Positions 34,738 through 46,348 of a stretch of 64,000 nucleotides of DNA are shown here, in pieces. The notes below the pieces were generated by a model, which saw only the letters and a program-made list of their open reading frames with translations, searched no databases and had not been told where the DNA came from. Position 1 is the first letter of the stretch, and every line of letters starts with the position of its first letter. A program made the translations under genes and the position numbers. Location of the stretch: positions 1,638,761-1,702,760 of the forward strand of contig NW_022985437.1 of assembly GCF_010093595.1 (NCBI RefSeq), written 5' to 3'. This DNA is from Mytilinidion resinicola (taxonomy: Eukaryota > Ascomycota > Dothideomycetes > Mytilinidiales > Mytilinidiaceae).

Positions 34738-36723
34738 TTACTCATGGCTAGAGACAGTGGCAGACTCTTGAGACCCCTCAACAAGAGGCCTATAGTCTAC
34801 CGTCTCGGAAGGCCCTCTCCCTCCCAACAAGCCTTCCGGTCGCATGCCCGCCTTCTGCAAAATGGCAAACGGCTTCCACAAGTCCATCTCCAGCCTCTTC
34901 ATATCCTGAAGAACTTCGTAGGCCCGCTCATCCTTCCGACGAGCACACATTTGAATCAGCAACGAGAAAGTTCCGTCCCGAGGTTGCCAACCTTGGTCCC
35001 TCATTTCGTAGTAGTAGCGGAATGCATCGTCTATGTCGCCGCACTCCGTACAGACAAGGATAAGCCGGTCGTAAGTCAGGAGGTTGGGTCTGATCTTGAG
35101 CTGGATCATCTCAGCCGCCAAGAACATGGCTAGTTCCTTGCGTCTTGCGGTACGACATCCTTGAAATAATGTATTGAAAGTCTCGATATCTGGGCCTTTC
35201 GAGCTGATTGTGTGAAGCGCTTTGTACACTTCAATGGCTTGTTCGAGGTCTGGCATGGCAACGCATGTCTGAATGATGGCGTTTACTGCTGCCGTTGGAA
35301 CTTTCCGCTGGCTTTGGGCGAACTCTTCCAGTAGGTTGAAAGCTTGCATGGGCCTAGTTGGATCCTGCCGGAGATATGCAACTATGGGATTTGCAGTATT
35401 CAAGTCAGCTTTCACGCCTGCCTCTTCCATGACTACCAGGACCGTAAGCGCAGTTTTGAGATCCCCAGCCGTAATATAAGCTTCCAGGAGCATTTCGTAA
35501 TCTAGTTGGCTGAAAATGGTTTTGCGATTGGACATGACCCGAAAGACGTCAGTGGCTAGATGAGCATCGCCGTGACGAGCCGCAGTGTTCAATACGTTCG
35601 AACAGATTCCAGAGGATGGAATGAAGAAATTCGGCTCGACTCGTTCGGCCCAAACGAGCTTTACAAGCTCGTGCTAGATACTTCGTTAGGTAGGCTCATA
35701 TTGCTTATCAAAATGGGGCTTACGTGAAAAGCTTCACTCCCGACATCGAGCAGCATATGCCACAACGCAGGAGATATATCCCCATTGCCAAGATTTCGCC
35801 GCCTCACTGTCAACTGGTAGGCCTCTTCGACTTCCTTAACATCGAGGAGCATGAATGTAGCTTTGTCGTAAAGCCACGTCGGTACTCGCCCAGGGCCATG
35901 CTTTTCCATTTCCTCGATTTTCTCTAGAGCCATTTCAAAAGAGCGTTCCCGAAGCAACCCTGCAACAACAGCAGCATGCCCATCTTCTGACAACTGTAAC
36001 CACCTCTCCTGCATATACTCGAGGACTTCGCTGCGTAGGATAGCATTGGGATGAACTGCAAGCGCCTGGAAAATGTCAGAATTAGCGTAACAGAGTTTTG
36101 TTTTGGATCAATGGTACCTGGAGAACATCATGGCATACACCTGCATCTGCCTCTATCCCTTCATTCTCCATCTCTGACAACAGCGACGATACTCTTCCTG
36201 CATGACCATGTAGCGGGTGCACGTTCGCGAGGATCATGGCTGAGTATAACCTGGCATTGAGCTTCTCTCCGCGACCTTGTATAAGATACTGAACAGCATC
36301 CTTGACTTCATAAAAGTTCCCCGCTGCCGCGTACGTATGGAGCCTTCCATACAATTGCTCGGTTGGTTCATCGGCGTGGTGGTAATCTTCAGGTCTACTC
36401 TCTTTCGGTCGCCATGGGGGTTCCCCGGCTTTTGTCACTCTAGGCTTTCCGTTGGCTAACAGCCCTTTTGTGTCTGTACGGCGCTTCCTTCCTTGTGTGT
36501 AAGGTTGCTGATATGTTCTGACCGACTGTTGGAAGGGTGCTCGGAGCGTTTTGCTGGAAACATTTGGTCTGAAAGCTGGACATAGGCAGCGCCATAGGCC
36601 ATCGACTACCAATGGCCTTTGCATCGAGGTGCATGTATATGAGGATGGCCTTTGCGAGCATGAAGTGGAGACGCGGCGAGAAAGTTGGCGTCGGAGGTCT
36701 TTAGGCGTGTCTGCCGTGGCCAA
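34738..36723 (-). CDS. Pentatricopeptide-repeat protein, probably mitochondrial
   Basis: Exons 36118..36723, 35724..36065 and 34738..35673, with introns of 52 and 50 nt, give 627 residues. The N-terminal 80 residues are Arg/Ser-rich and nearly free of acidic residues, like a mitochondrial presequence. Repeating 35-residue helical pairs follow, for example LDYEMLLEAYITAGDLKTALTVL, AVNAIIQTCVAMPDLEQAIEVYKAL, IETFNTLFQGCRTARRKELAMFL and LTYDRLILVCTECGDIDDAFRYY. PPR proteins bind single-stranded organelle RNA and act in mitochondrial RNA maturation or translation. Which RNA cannot be told. The C-terminal ILQKAGMRPEGLLG segment is also seen, from memory, in fungal homologues. Confidence 0.85.
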
Positions 36724-37235
36724 TCACCAGCCGCTAATCTAATGGAAATTCTAAATTATGTGATTGGATAAGATGAGACTACATATATTACACTATCAAT
36801 TCCATGTGGATAAGTGCTATTCGCATTGATCTTTACAACTTTCGGTCGCTGGAATGCTTATTTCCAATCAATCTACCATGGGGCCTAGCTGTTTTCTCAA
36901 ACAAGACAGTCTCAGCCTTTGCAAGTATAAGTGGTAGGAATGAAATACGAATATGCGACGTGGTATTGTATATTTAGTGTTGTGCTTCAGGTATCCTATT
37001 TACCGTAGTAGCAGCTCGTGTCCTATGCATATGGTATCTTTCAGACCACCCTATAGTCCACTCTAATACTAATGTTGCAGAGTCTCTCAAATGTCCGCCC
37101 TTGACGCCAGATTATGCAGATCATTCCTGGAAACGAACTTTAAGATATGCCCTTTTGAGTTGTTCCTAACGCCTGACCCTTCCCAAGATATCCGATCCAC
37201 TGATACATACCATGGAAGCTTGCTAAGAATATGAA
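36724..37235. other. Intergenic, nothing recognised
   Basis: 512 AT-rich nt between the PPR start and the 3' end of the ATRIP-like gene. Confidence 0.4.
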
Positions 37236-39647
37236 TCAGCCAACACTCCTACCGCTAGAAAAGACTTGAAGCAGCGCTTCTCCCTCCTCTGGACTTAAGT
37301 ACTCCTCCAGTAACTGGTGTGCCGCATCTACTACCTCATCCTCAATGCCCGCCTCCAAGACTATAGCGTCGCTGAATGCGAGACGGGTCAAGGCGACCAG
37401 GTGCTTGTGAATTCCGCCTTGGATCACACTCAGTCTCGCCCTCATGTCGACCTCGTCCGGAAAGGAAGTAGCCAGGTGGTATAAGATGCGCATAGAAATG
37501 TTGATCGAGTCGACAATAGCAGAATGAGTGAGTGTTCTGTAGTTGTATAGCGCATCGATTTGATCATGCATAAAGCGAACGAGACGGCCAATGCAATGAC
37601 GATGCTTCGCAAGGACTCGTCCACCATATTGATGAACGCATAGTCCGCCTAGTACGCGGAGCACTTGAATGCGTAGCTCGCAAATAGACGGAGGGTCGTA
37701 CGCACTGCTTTTGGTACTTTCTTGTAGGGGTTCGGGAGTCTCGAAGAGCAAGATGGTCAGACGGTCTATTGTGTCAGTCTCTCGCTTGATTTGTTGATCT
37801 GGCCCAGAGTCGACTGGAACAATTGCACCAACGGTGCCCGGAAGTGCGCTAGTGCTCAGAATTCGAAGCATGAGCATGATCTGATCCAGTGGTTGAGCCT
37901 TCATAAGCATGAGCAACACAAAATCGTTTGGCACGCATTGCCAAAACTTGGAGATAGCTTCCGAGGATGTGACGCAACTTGTAGCAATGGTGTGAAGAAG
38001 AGACAGACAATCCAAGACGTTTATTTTACTGCGAAGATTTCCTTGCGGCGGCGCATCCCGGTCGGAAATGAAAGCCGGATTCGTTGAAGCCCTCGCAATT
38101 GGAATAGCAACGAGATCTACCGAAGCAAGAATCAGAGGTAGTGCCTTCTCGGTAATCGCAATTGCAGTTCCCATCTTTTCGGTAGCCAGTATGAATCTGA
38201 TCGTGTCCACAAGAAGGTAGAGGGGCGTGTAGAAAGTTTCTTTTAAACATTGCTCCCACAAATCGAAAAAGATATAACAAAATTTCTGGGCAAAATCCTC
38301 GACGTGCGATTCGGGGGTGCATGTAGCTAAGTCATCGTATACCAAGGAGGATAGCATCTTGCTCGGGTTGGAAGGAAATGCGTATTGGGTGAGGCTTTCG
38401 AACGTCCGCTCATGTCCGGTCCTCGGTCGATGGTTAAGAAGCCGTCGCATAAACTCAAAACGATGCTCGTCCTTCTCAAGCTTCGCTAGCAGAGCGAGAT
38501 GAAGCTGTTGATTCAGTGATTCGTGGACCACTGGCGGCTTTGCCTTCTCGCGGGGCTCACTGAGTTGCAATGGCTTTATAGGGCTCTGGTCCATCACAGG
38601 CCGTTTCCTCTTCCCTCCTTGTTTTGGCGTGGCAGCTTTAGGGCGATCTCGAGCCTTCGACGGGGAGACCAGGACAATATCGTCGTCGTCAAAACCATCT
38701 CTGAAAGGCAGGACCTTATTATGTCGTTTGGGAGTGACTGCCTGGCTCACTGGCCCAGCCTTGGCTTTAACAGCAGCTCCGTCTTTCAGGTTCTTCTTGG
38801 TCTGTTTCGCCTTGGCGGCATCTCTCGCCAAGTCGTGTTCCAGGAACAGATTGTTGGTCTCGATCACTTCCCTGTCTTTTTTGGTTTTCTCCAATTCGGC
38901 CTTCTGTTTCGCTACAACATCCGCATGAGCCTGCTGCATGACGGAAATCCGTCGCTCGTACTCCTTTGTAACCTTGTCGTGCTTGCTACGGACTATGGCT
39001 ATTTCACCAGCCTTCGACATGGCAGCAGACTTGGCTTCCTCGACAGACTTGAGAAGTCTCTCTTTCTCGCGTTCAAGCTCTTGTATCCGTTCCCGAAGCT
39101 CATTGGCGGCTGGACCAACCTCTTGTGCCTCGACATGCACATCCATGTTGTCAACATATGACTCTCCCTCGTAGCTGTGGCCTCTATCCGCTGCTTGCTG
39201 TACCTCATGGCTGTTCGATGCCTGCCCAGAGCCTCCATATGTGCTCTTCAAAGTGTGACGTCGACTCGGATAGCCACCTTGGAGGGGGACCGCGGCACCA
39301 GGAGTCCATTGTGTTGGCGCCTTGGAAAATGCCGCTCGGTGGCTGGGTTGTTCCGGGATTGGCTCCTCGTCGAGGTCTACGACTATCTCGTCGTCATAGC
39401 CGTAGTCCGACGAGGGTGGCTCAGGATTCGTCTTCTGAGCGCGTTTGGGGGGTTTTGTCTGGTTGAGCGGGGCACGATTCGACGGGAGAGGAGCGCATTG
39501 GTGTTGTAGAGACTGTAGCGCGGTGGACTGGGCAAGCGGGCGTTGCTGGGTTGAGAGGATCGCAGCCGTCTCTAGGGCTTGGAGATCGTTGGCAGGAAGG
39601 TCGTACAGGGCATCGTCGAAGTCGAATTCGTCGTCGTCGTCAGCCAT
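37236..39647 (-). CDS. uvsD: DNA-damage checkpoint protein UvsD/Lcd1 (ATRIP/Ddc2 homologue)
   Basis: One uninterrupted exon of 803 residues. The N-terminus MADDDDEFDFDDALYDLP is an acidic-aromatic element like the RPA-binding motif of ATRIP. Residues of about 180-285 form a coiled coil (ELRERIQELEREKERLL, then KDREVIETNNLFLEHDL), used for dimerisation in this family. A basic linker has KRKRPVMDQSP. The C-terminal half is a helical repeat region with LLNHRPRTGHERTFESL and FMHDQIDALYNYRTLTHSAI. ATRIP-type proteins recruit the Mec1/ATR kinase to RPA-coated DNA. Identification rests on this architecture plus remembered similarity to fungal UvsD, so moderately firm. It shares a 435-nt divergent promoter region with CDS1. 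Confidence 0.8.
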   Translation of the reverse strand: MADDDDEFDFDDALYDLPANDLQALETAAILSTQQRPLAQSTALQSLQHQCAPLPSNRAPLNQTKPPKRAQKTNPEPPSSDYGYDDEIVVDLDEEPIPEQPSHRAAFSKAPTQWTPGAAVPLQGGYPSRRHTLKSTYGGSGQASNSHEVQQAADRGHSYEGESYVDNMDVHVEAQEVGPAANELRERIQELEREKERLLKSVEEAKSAAMSKAGEIAIVRSKHDKVTKEYERRISVMQQAHADVVAKQKAELEKTKKDREVIETNNLFLEHDLARDAAKAKQTKKNLKDGAAVKAKAGPVSQAVTPKRHNKVLPFRDGFDDDDIVLVSPSKARDRPKAATPKQGGKRKRPVMDQSPIKPLQLSEPREKAKPPVVHESLNQQLHLALLAKLEKDEHRFEFMRRLLNHRPRTGHERTFESLTQYAFPSNPSKMLSSLVYDDLATCTPESHVEDFAQKFCYIFFDLWEQCLKETFYTPLYLLVDTIRFILATEKMGTAIAITEKALPLILASVDLVAIPIARASTNPAFISDRDAPPQGNLRSKINVLDCLSLLHTIATSCVTSSEAISKFWQCVPNDFVLLMLMKAQPLDQIMLMLRILSTSALPGTVGAIVPVDSGPDQQIKRETDTIDRLTILLFETPEPLQESTKSSAYDPPSICELRIQVLRVLGGLCVHQYGGRVLAKHRHCIGRLVRFMHDQIDALYNYRTLTHSAIVDSINISMRILYHLATSFPDEVDMRARLSVIQGGIHKHLVALTRLAFSDAIVLEAGIEDEVVDAAHQLLEEYLSPEEGEALLQVFSSGRSVG

Positions 39648-40082
39648 GCCGGGCGACTTGAACCTGGGAGCCTCTCAGCATGGCTTGCAGGCGCAGAAAC
39701 GCGTTCGGCGCGTGTGAGAGCAGTGTGTGTTTGCGGCGGTGTCCTGAATTCGGCGCCTGAGGTGCCGCCGCTGCGACCCTGAGGCGCCCACATTCGTCCG
39801 CGTCGCGCCGACTCGCCGACACGAGATGACGTCCAGCGAGCTCCGTCTTTCACCAGCCCACTCCACTTCAACATCAAATAAATCCTGTCTGCGCCGGCCC
39901 CTCTGATCTCCCGTCGTCCTGCTGCTCGCCCTCTCGTCCCTTCTTCAGTGCCCGTCCAAAGCAACTGCGAGCCGCCCTCACAAGCCTCACAAGCAGACCC
40001 TCTGCACACCCGGTCCTCCCGTGGCAGGATATCCAGCTAGGGTCCACGCATATCCAACGTTTCTCGCGACCCGCGTCTAGCC
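39648..40082. promoter_or_regulatory. Divergent promoter region between uvsD and CDS1
   Basis: 435 nt, GC-rich, between two start codons facing away from each other. No coding sequence is convincing. No specific operator motif identified. Confidence 0.4.
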
Positions 40083-41663
40083 ATGGCACGACCGCGCAAA
40101 GACGTCAAATTCCAGCATCGGAGTGGCAGCAACGGCAAGACGCGTAGACCCAGCAACAGCATGTCGGAAATCAGCGAGAACGGCTCCGAGCCAGGCAGCC
40201 CTACGAGGAATGGAGCTCTCTCGAAATCAGATGTATTAAAGCCTCCCTGGTGTCCCCTTCGCACGATCCTGACCGCTGTAATAGGCACCGGAAGCTCCTC
40301 CTCAGTCCGACTATGAGAAAAAGAAGCAGACCTTTGTCACCCGCACAATCTGGACGCTTGTTATGATTGGCGGTTTCTTCTGGGCACTCCTCGCCGGCCA
40401 TATCTACATTATCATAATCGTCACTGCCGTGCAGATAATATCCTTCAAGGAGGTTATCGCCATAGCGAACGTGCCTAGCCGGGCGCGAAGCTTGCGCTTT
40501 ACAAAGACCCTGAACTGGTACTTTCTGGGCACCTTTATGTACTTTCTCTACGGGGAGAGCGTCGTCTACTACTTCAAACATGTTCTCCTTGTCGATAAAA
40601 TCCTCCTCCCCTTGGCTACCCACCACCGTTTCATAAGCTTCATGCTGTATCTCATCGGTAGGCTTCGTACCCAGTCCAGTGTCACAGGCGTCTGCAGCAA
40701 TACTAACTCTACTAGGTTTCGTTTTCTTCGTGGGATCATTACAGAAAGGCCACTATAAATTTCAATTTACCCAATTTGCGTGGACACACATGGCGCTCTT
40801 CCTCATCGTCGGCCAAGCTCACTTCATAATTAACAACATTTTCGAGGGCATGATCTGGTTCTTCTTGCCAGTGTCTCTCGTCATTACCAACGATATATTT
40901 GCCTATCTCTGCGGAATCACCTTCGGGAGAACACCGCTCATCAAAATCTCACCCAAGAAGACCTGGGAAGGCTTCCTTGGCGCTTGGTTCTTCACCATCC
41001 TCTTTGGCATCGGGTTCACGCATTATATGGCGAAAGACAAGTACTTCATATGTCCTGTCAACGTGAGTGTCCCACCTGTGCCTGCGATATGGCCTTTGCC
41101 AATTACCATGTTACAGGATCTCGGTGCGAACTTCATGACGGGGTTGAACTGTACCCCGAATCCGGTTTTCATCCCCCACACATATACATTTCCTGCGCCG
41201 CCACCGTCGTGGACCCATCTGCCAAGCCAAATCTCTATCGCCCCAATCCAGTTCCACGTTCTCGTATTTGCAACTTTCGCATCTCTTATTGCACCTTTCG
41301 GCGGTTTCTTTGCCTCGGGACTCAAGAGGTCATTCAAGATCAAGGACTTTGGTGATTCGATTCCGGGCCATGGAGGAATGACCGACCGCATGGATTGCCA
41401 ATTCATCATGGGTTTCTTCGCCTTCATGTACTACTCGAGTTTCATCGCCACACACCAAGCGAGCGTTGGCGGGATTATCGAAGCTGCTATTACGGGCCTC
41501 ACACCAGAAGAGCAAATGGAAGTTGTGAAAGGCCTCAGCAAACACCTCGTTAACCAAGATATTATTTCACCCAAGGTAGGACCTAATGAGCACCTTCACA
41601 AACCACTACTAATACATTCTGCAGGTTCTTGAGTATCTTGGCACTCAGCTTCACCGAAGGTGA
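40083..41663 (+). CDS. CDS1: Phosphatidate cytidylyltransferase (CDP-diacylglycerol synthase)
   Basis: Exons 40083..40232, 40285..40657, 40716..41062, 41117..41575 and 41625..41663, with introns of 52, 58, 54 and 49 nt, give 455 residues. Intron 2 has a TACTAAC branch site. The family signature SGLKRSFKIKDFGDSIPGHG and the following GMTDRMDC are complete. Other landmarks: LVITNDIFAYLCGITFGRTPLI, SPKKTWEGF and about eight hydrophobic segments starting at MIGGFFWALLAGHI. The enzyme makes CDP-diacylglycerol from CTP and phosphatidic acid in the ER, feeding PI, PS, PG and cardiolipin synthesis. The hydrophilic N-terminus is short and basic. Confidence 0.96.
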
Positions 41664-42087
41664 TCTACCGCATACCTTCTCAAGTAGTGCTTGCTGTGAG
41701 AATAGGTGGCGCGACTTGCTGCTTTTTAATAAGGACAATCATATACCTCGTAGGTGAGCTGTTTTGACTTTGTGGTCAACCTGCACTTGACAGGGCCTTT
41801 ACGCACTTCGCGGTTTTTTTGTATATACCCCCTTCGCTTCTCTTCTTGGGTCGTATAGGTATTCCCTTTGTAATTTTGCCCTCGTGTGTGGCTCATTAGG
41901 TGGTGGCTCAGATGTAATCAGGAGGAGATGACCTGTCCACAAGGCGTCTTAGGCGTCAAGTGACAACTTGGAACTAGGAAAAAGTCTTTGAAGCATCAAT
42001 GGGGTTTCTCCTTTAGGGGAGGCGAACCACAACTTCTAAGTACGCCTGCGCGATACACGATCTATCTAAAACCCAGACTTTTATTAC
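41664..42087. other. Convergent 3' intergenic
   Basis: 424 nt between CDS1 and the TTC27-like gene. Contains only UTR-like T-rich sequence. Confidence 0.4.
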
Positions 42088-44901
42088 TCACCTACCCCCC
42101 TTCAAGCCCTCCAATGCCATAACTAATCTCTCCCACCCCTCCGTCCCCTCCCAGCTCTCCTTCCCCCTACCCATAATCCCTCTCACCGCACTCCTAGCCT
42201 TGAACCGCCAATCCTTCGCCACCACCTCCCCACTCCCCGCCGCCAACCCCTCCGTCCGCTCCATCTCCCCAAGACTCTCATACGCATCCGCCAGCTCCAC
42301 CGTCGCATCCACGACCCCCTCCCACTGCTCCACACTCCCCGTCTCCCACCCGGGCTGGCCCGCAACAGCGCGCCACGCCTTCTCATGCGCCGCCAGCGCC
42401 GCCGACGGCTGCCGCCGGAACAGCGCCAGCCGCGCGACCACCTGCCACAGCTTTGCCGACGCCGTGATCAGCGGCACGACGTGCTTGTCGACCAGCTCGC
42501 CCACCATGCGCGCGAGGCCTGGCTTCGCGGGGTCGTACGGCTCGGTCGCGACGGAGGCGATGTGCCGCACCAGCGCCGCGAGGATCGCCGCGTCGACGCA
42601 CGCCTCGCCGTCGGTGACGCCGCGCAGCTCGCAGATGCGCGTCTGCGCGCGGACGATGTCGTTGTAGGCGGGCGGGACGGTGGAGGCGGCGACGGTGAGC
42701 AGGTTGGACCAGATGCGGTAGCTGTCGTGCTTGAGGGCGGCGGCGCGGCGGAAGGCTTTGAGGGCGTCGAGGCGGGGTTGCTGGGGGTTGGTTTGGTGGG
42801 CGGCGAGGGGGTGGGCGGCTTCGCCATCTTCGTCTTCCTGTGAGGCGGAGGTGCGGAGGTGCAGCAGGGCGGCGGCGAGGTTGCTCCAGGCTTCGGCGTC
42901 GGTGTCGTCGAGCTGCACGCAGCGGGAGAAGGCCTCGACGGCGTTTTTGAACTGCGAGAGCTCGAGGTGTGCGCAGCCGAGGGCGAACCAGCTGGATTGG
43001 TTCAGGGCGTTCATTTTCAGCGAGGCGGAGTAGGCCGTTATGGCGCGCTCGTAGTCTTTAAGGGTGAAGTAGTGGCGGCCTAGGGAGCGCTGGGCGCGGG
43101 CGTAGCGGTTCTTTGAGACTGTCCAAGCTGTCTCGTACATGGCTGTGTCCTGGTCGATGTCGCCCAGAATGCAATACAGTCGAGGCGCGTCTGCGGGAGC
43201 GGGTTCTCGTAGGGGTCCTTCCCATTTCTCCTCTTCTGGATCAGCCGTATCGTCAGGCCCATTGGTGGCGTGGAAGAGTTGACGACGGATGATCTTCTTG
43301 GCTTTATCTTCCCTTTCAGTAGCAGCCCAGCATAGAGCAGCTTCGGCCCACATTTCGAGTCTTTCGTAGATCTCCAGAGCGGATCGGAGACCTCCCATGC
43401 TGACCCATCTCGAGGCCAGCTCTGCTTCGAGCTCCCAGCGAGAGGGCGAGCAAAGTTGGAAAATGTACTTTATGCGCTCGCTCACTGGTGCTGAATCGGT
43501 TTCGTTGGCTTTTGGGAGGAAGGTAGTGGTGCCAGTTGGAGTTGGGCTGTCGGACGTGGTGTCTGCGATGACCTGATCGACGAGAGCCTGAAGCTGTAGC
43601 AGGCCACGCTCTATCGTTCGGGATCTGTATCCTTCAATTCTACTTCGCACAAGGAGCGCCTGGGTGTAAACCTGCCAATTTGAGCTTCCACCGTCTAGCA
43701 CGCGGGTTGCGTAGGGTATAGTCTCTTCTCTGGTAAGACCATCCGATGGAGAAGTGTTTGTGATCGAAGAAGCGAGAGACAGAAGGATTATAGAGTCCAG
43801 AGGCTCCAAGAGTGGTTGGTTCGCAGGATCCAAAGTGGTCAGAGAAGCAGGAAGTTTCGATTCATCCTTGACATCTGTAGATGAAAACGGTGTGTCGACA
43901 AACGAGATAGATTCAAGAAGCGTATCGTCGTTGAGGTCAAGGGTTTTAGGTCTTGAAGAATCGATCTTCGCTCCAGTTTCTTGTCCGTCTACTCGTGGCG
44001 CCTCATTCGTATCTTTAGCGCTTCGGGCCAACACTACGAGCTGGCTCGTATCAAACTGTTGAAATTTGGTTCTCTTTCCAAGTAATCCGGTCAAGGCAAA
44101 CTCAAAATGCCGCTGTGAAGCCGCCTGGTTGAGATCAGACCGGGCTTTCTTATCCAGACCGTGATGTGTATGGATTGTTGCGCGTTCAAGAAGGAACTGT
44201 ACTCTGATATCAGGAGTGGAATACTGTGACTCGGTAGAAAGCAAATCGGCTTCCAGAGCCTCCAGGTTTTCATAGATAGATGATTGTAATGACGGTGCGA
44301 TCTCAGATAGCAATCGCTGGTGTAGGAAAGTGGTTCGAAGCTTTACCCAGGCAGCCGCCTTGATGTTCTTCTGAATCGGCGGACTTGATAGTATCGTGTC
44401 CGCGAGACAGAGGAGCTCAATATTCGGAGTCAGCTTGTATGCAGCCTCTCCATCTGCGCTGAGTGACTGGATTAGATCCTGCCTCAATGTGGACACTGCA
44501 GACGGATTCGAAGAGATCTCCTGAGGGAAGAGGGTTTTTGAAGAGGAAAACGGTAGAGGAGGTCCAGTGACATTGGACTGTAGAAAGGCGTATAAGCACG
44601 CGACAGCTACGACAAGAAAAAGGTGTTGCAGATACGCTGCGGAGTCTTGGGTTTCCTCATCGCAGTTTGCAAGGATGAGTCCTAGACGGCGCGAAACGTA
44701 GTCGCTCCATAGAGGGAAGTCGCTCGCAGATACGTCTTGGGTCTTTTCGTTATCTTGGAGGCCTAAGAGTATCGCAACTTGAGGTGACTGGAGAACTGCA
44801 TCGTATTCGCCCTTCTCCAAGTGATTCAGAATATCACTGAGAACAGACACGAGATCGTCCGGAAGAGTGATTCTCAAGAAGCTCAAGTAAGCATCCGCCA
44901 T
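42088..44901 (-). CDS. EMW1: TPR protein of the TTC27/Emw1 family
   Basis: A single exon of 937 residues from the ATG at 44901 (MADAYLSFLRI). The frame extends 50 codons upstream, but that part is unlike the family and Phe-rich, so the inner Met is preferred. The C-terminal third holds consecutive TPRs: YARAQRSLGRHYFTLKDYE, NQSSWFALGCAHLELSQFK, then the family hallmark AFSRCVQLDDTDAEAWSNLA. An insert rich in Asp/Glu and Gln precedes the last repeats. S. pombe Emw1 and human TTC27 are essential, linked to cell-surface integrity and to ribosome biogenesis or chaperone work. Third-codon GC is very high near the 3' end. Confidence 0.9.
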   Translation of the reverse strand: MADAYLSFLRITLPDDLVSVLSDILNHLEKGEYDAVLQSPQVAILLGLQDNEKTQDVSASDFPLWSDYVSRRLGLILANCDEETQDSAAYLQHLFLVVAVACLYAFLQSNVTGPPLPFSSSKTLFPQEISSNPSAVSTLRQDLIQSLSADGEAAYKLTPNIELLCLADTILSSPPIQKNIKAAAWVKLRTTFLHQRLLSEIAPSLQSSIYENLEALEADLLSTESQYSTPDIRVQFLLERATIHTHHGLDKKARSDLNQAASQRHFEFALTGLLGKRTKFQQFDTSQLVVLARSAKDTNEAPRVDGQETGAKIDSSRPKTLDLNDDTLLESISFVDTPFSSTDVKDESKLPASLTTLDPANQPLLEPLDSIILLSLASSITNTSPSDGLTREETIPYATRVLDGGSSNWQVYTQALLVRSRIEGYRSRTIERGLLQLQALVDQVIADTTSDSPTPTGTTTFLPKANETDSAPVSERIKYIFQLCSPSRWELEAELASRWVSMGGLRSALEIYERLEMWAEAALCWAATEREDKAKKIIRRQLFHATNGPDDTADPEEEKWEGPLREPAPADAPRLYCILGDIDQDTAMYETAWTVSKNRYARAQRSLGRHYFTLKDYERAITAYSASLKMNALNQSSWFALGCAHLELSQFKNAVEAFSRCVQLDDTDAEAWSNLAAALLHLRTSASQEDEDGEAAHPLAAHQTNPQQPRLDALKAFRRAAALKHDSYRIWSNLLTVAASTVPPAYNDIVRAQTRICELRGVTDGEACVDAAILAALVRHIASVATEPYDPAKPGLARMVGELVDKHVVPLITASAKLWQVVARLALFRRQPSAALAAHEKAWRAVAGQPGWETGSVEQWEGVVDATVELADAYESLGEMERTEGLAAGSGEVVAKDWRFKARSAVRGIMGRGKESWEGTEGWERLVMALEGLKGGR

Positions 44902-45464
44902 CGTTAGCAGCTCTTCGAATGGCTTTGAAAAGAAGAAAAAAATCTCAAAGCGTGAGTCGATGGAATGCCGTGGATTAGGTGATGGTGGAGGCAAAATCAA
45001 ATTCTCGCTTGCCCTCTTCGACCAAAAACCGCCTACAACCACCCGTAACATTCACTTTTACAGATATCATTGTTATATGTGACACTGCATTAGCGCATAT
45101 ATGGGCACCTGAATTAGTAGTATCACGTTCGATCGTAAGGACTTTATATCGACTTCCATGATACGATGCACTGCTTCACATGTGTCAAATATGGGGAGGC
45201 CAATAAGAAGCACCACAATTGATCAAATATGGTCAAAGGTAATTCTTCACCATAGCAAAATATAAAGTTATACAAGGTTATTTGACTAGTTCATCATCAT
45301 AAAAATGAAAAAGCAATGTGGAAAGCTCGAAGGATATTCCCATGGAGCAGACCGTTTGTTCACTCCAACCGCAGCATCCAGCCGCAGCCGCAGCCGCCTT
45401 GTCAGGACAACAAGAACATCCGTAATAAAACAAGAACTAGTCACACTCTTAAAATGCCCTCAGA
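44902..45464. other. Intergenic, nothing recognised
   Basis: 563 nt, AT-rich from 45040 to 45300. Holds the promoter of the TTC27-like gene and the 3' UTR of the next minus-strand gene. Confidence 0.4.
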
Positions 45465-46348
45465 CTAATCAGAGTCACTGCTACTAGAGGACGAGGAGCT
45501 GCCGCCTCGACTGTGCGACCGCTTCTTATGTTTCTTCCCGCCGTGGCTGCCAGCATACAGGCCGCCCATGCCAGCAGACGCAGCATATCCGCCGCTGCTT
45601 TGTTTCTTGTGTTTCTTCTCTTTCTTCTTCCTGTGGAGAGCTCAGTCACTAGCGATTCAAGCAATGGGATCTAGCTTGACTTACTTGTCACTTTTGCTAT
45701 TCAACACGTTCGCACCGATGGCGCCCGCTACAAGACCTCCAATCGTGCCGAGAGGGCCACCTCCTAGCTTATTCCCAAGGAAAGCTCCGCCAGCGCCGCC
45801 AATAAGAGTCGACCCTAGACCACGTTCGCCTTCGGCGCCAGGGGCTCCAGGGGCTCCGTACTGGCCCTGTTGCTGATGTGCTGGGTCATAGCCACCGGGG
45901 GCAGCGGGATCGCCGTATCCGTGCTGCTGGGGAGGATATGGGGACTGGCCGCGGCTCGGATCATTGTGCTGTTCGTAGCCTTGCTGCCCATAGGGAGCGA
46001 CTTGATGTTGGTCGTAGGGCGGAGCGTAGGCGCCCTGCTGGCCAGGCGGCGGCGACTGGTAGGGAGAATGGCCGGGAGGGGGGTATTGGCCCTAGAGTCT
46101 CGTCAGAAGTAGCGCAAGAAAGCATGTGTATTCGCGCGCACCTGCTGAGGGAGGTATGGACTGCCTCCTTGGGCGTACGGGTCCTGGCCGCCATAGCCTG
46201 GAGACGGCTGGCCGTACTGGCCTTGCGGAGGAGCTCCATAGCCCTGCTGTGGGGGCGGCTGGTTGTAGCCTTGGCCGTAGTCTGCGGGGTGGTCAGTTGC
46301 AGTTCGTGGTAGCTGTTTAGGGATCGGCTTACAGTCTTGTCCAGACAT
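45465..46348 (-). CDS. Gln/Pro/Tyr-rich protein with glycine-zipper segment
   Basis: Exons 46333..46348 (16 nt), 46142..46281, 45685..46091 and 45465..45630, with introns of 51, 50 and 54 nt, give 242 residues. Residues 1-130 are a low-complexity QGYxxPPQ/GQYGxP repeat region. Then comes TLIGGAGGAFLGNKLGGGPLG and TIGGLVAGAIGANVLN, a glycine-zipper 2TM-type helix pair, followed by a Lys-rich stretch (KKKKEKKHKKQ) and a terminal Ser run with SSSSSSD. Fungal proteins of this build are common, but I know no proven function. The prion-like N-terminus hints at condensates or membrane coat association (inference). Confidence 0.82.

Noticed and set aside
42200..42843. Plus- and minus-strand frames of 100-155 codons at the 3' end of the TTC27-like gene
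   Set aside because: Very high GC at third positions opens all frames. The TPR frame is the conserved one.
44902..45051. The upstream 50-codon extension of the TTC27-like protein
   Set aside because: Phe-run sequence unlike the family N-terminus. The inner Met gives the usual start.
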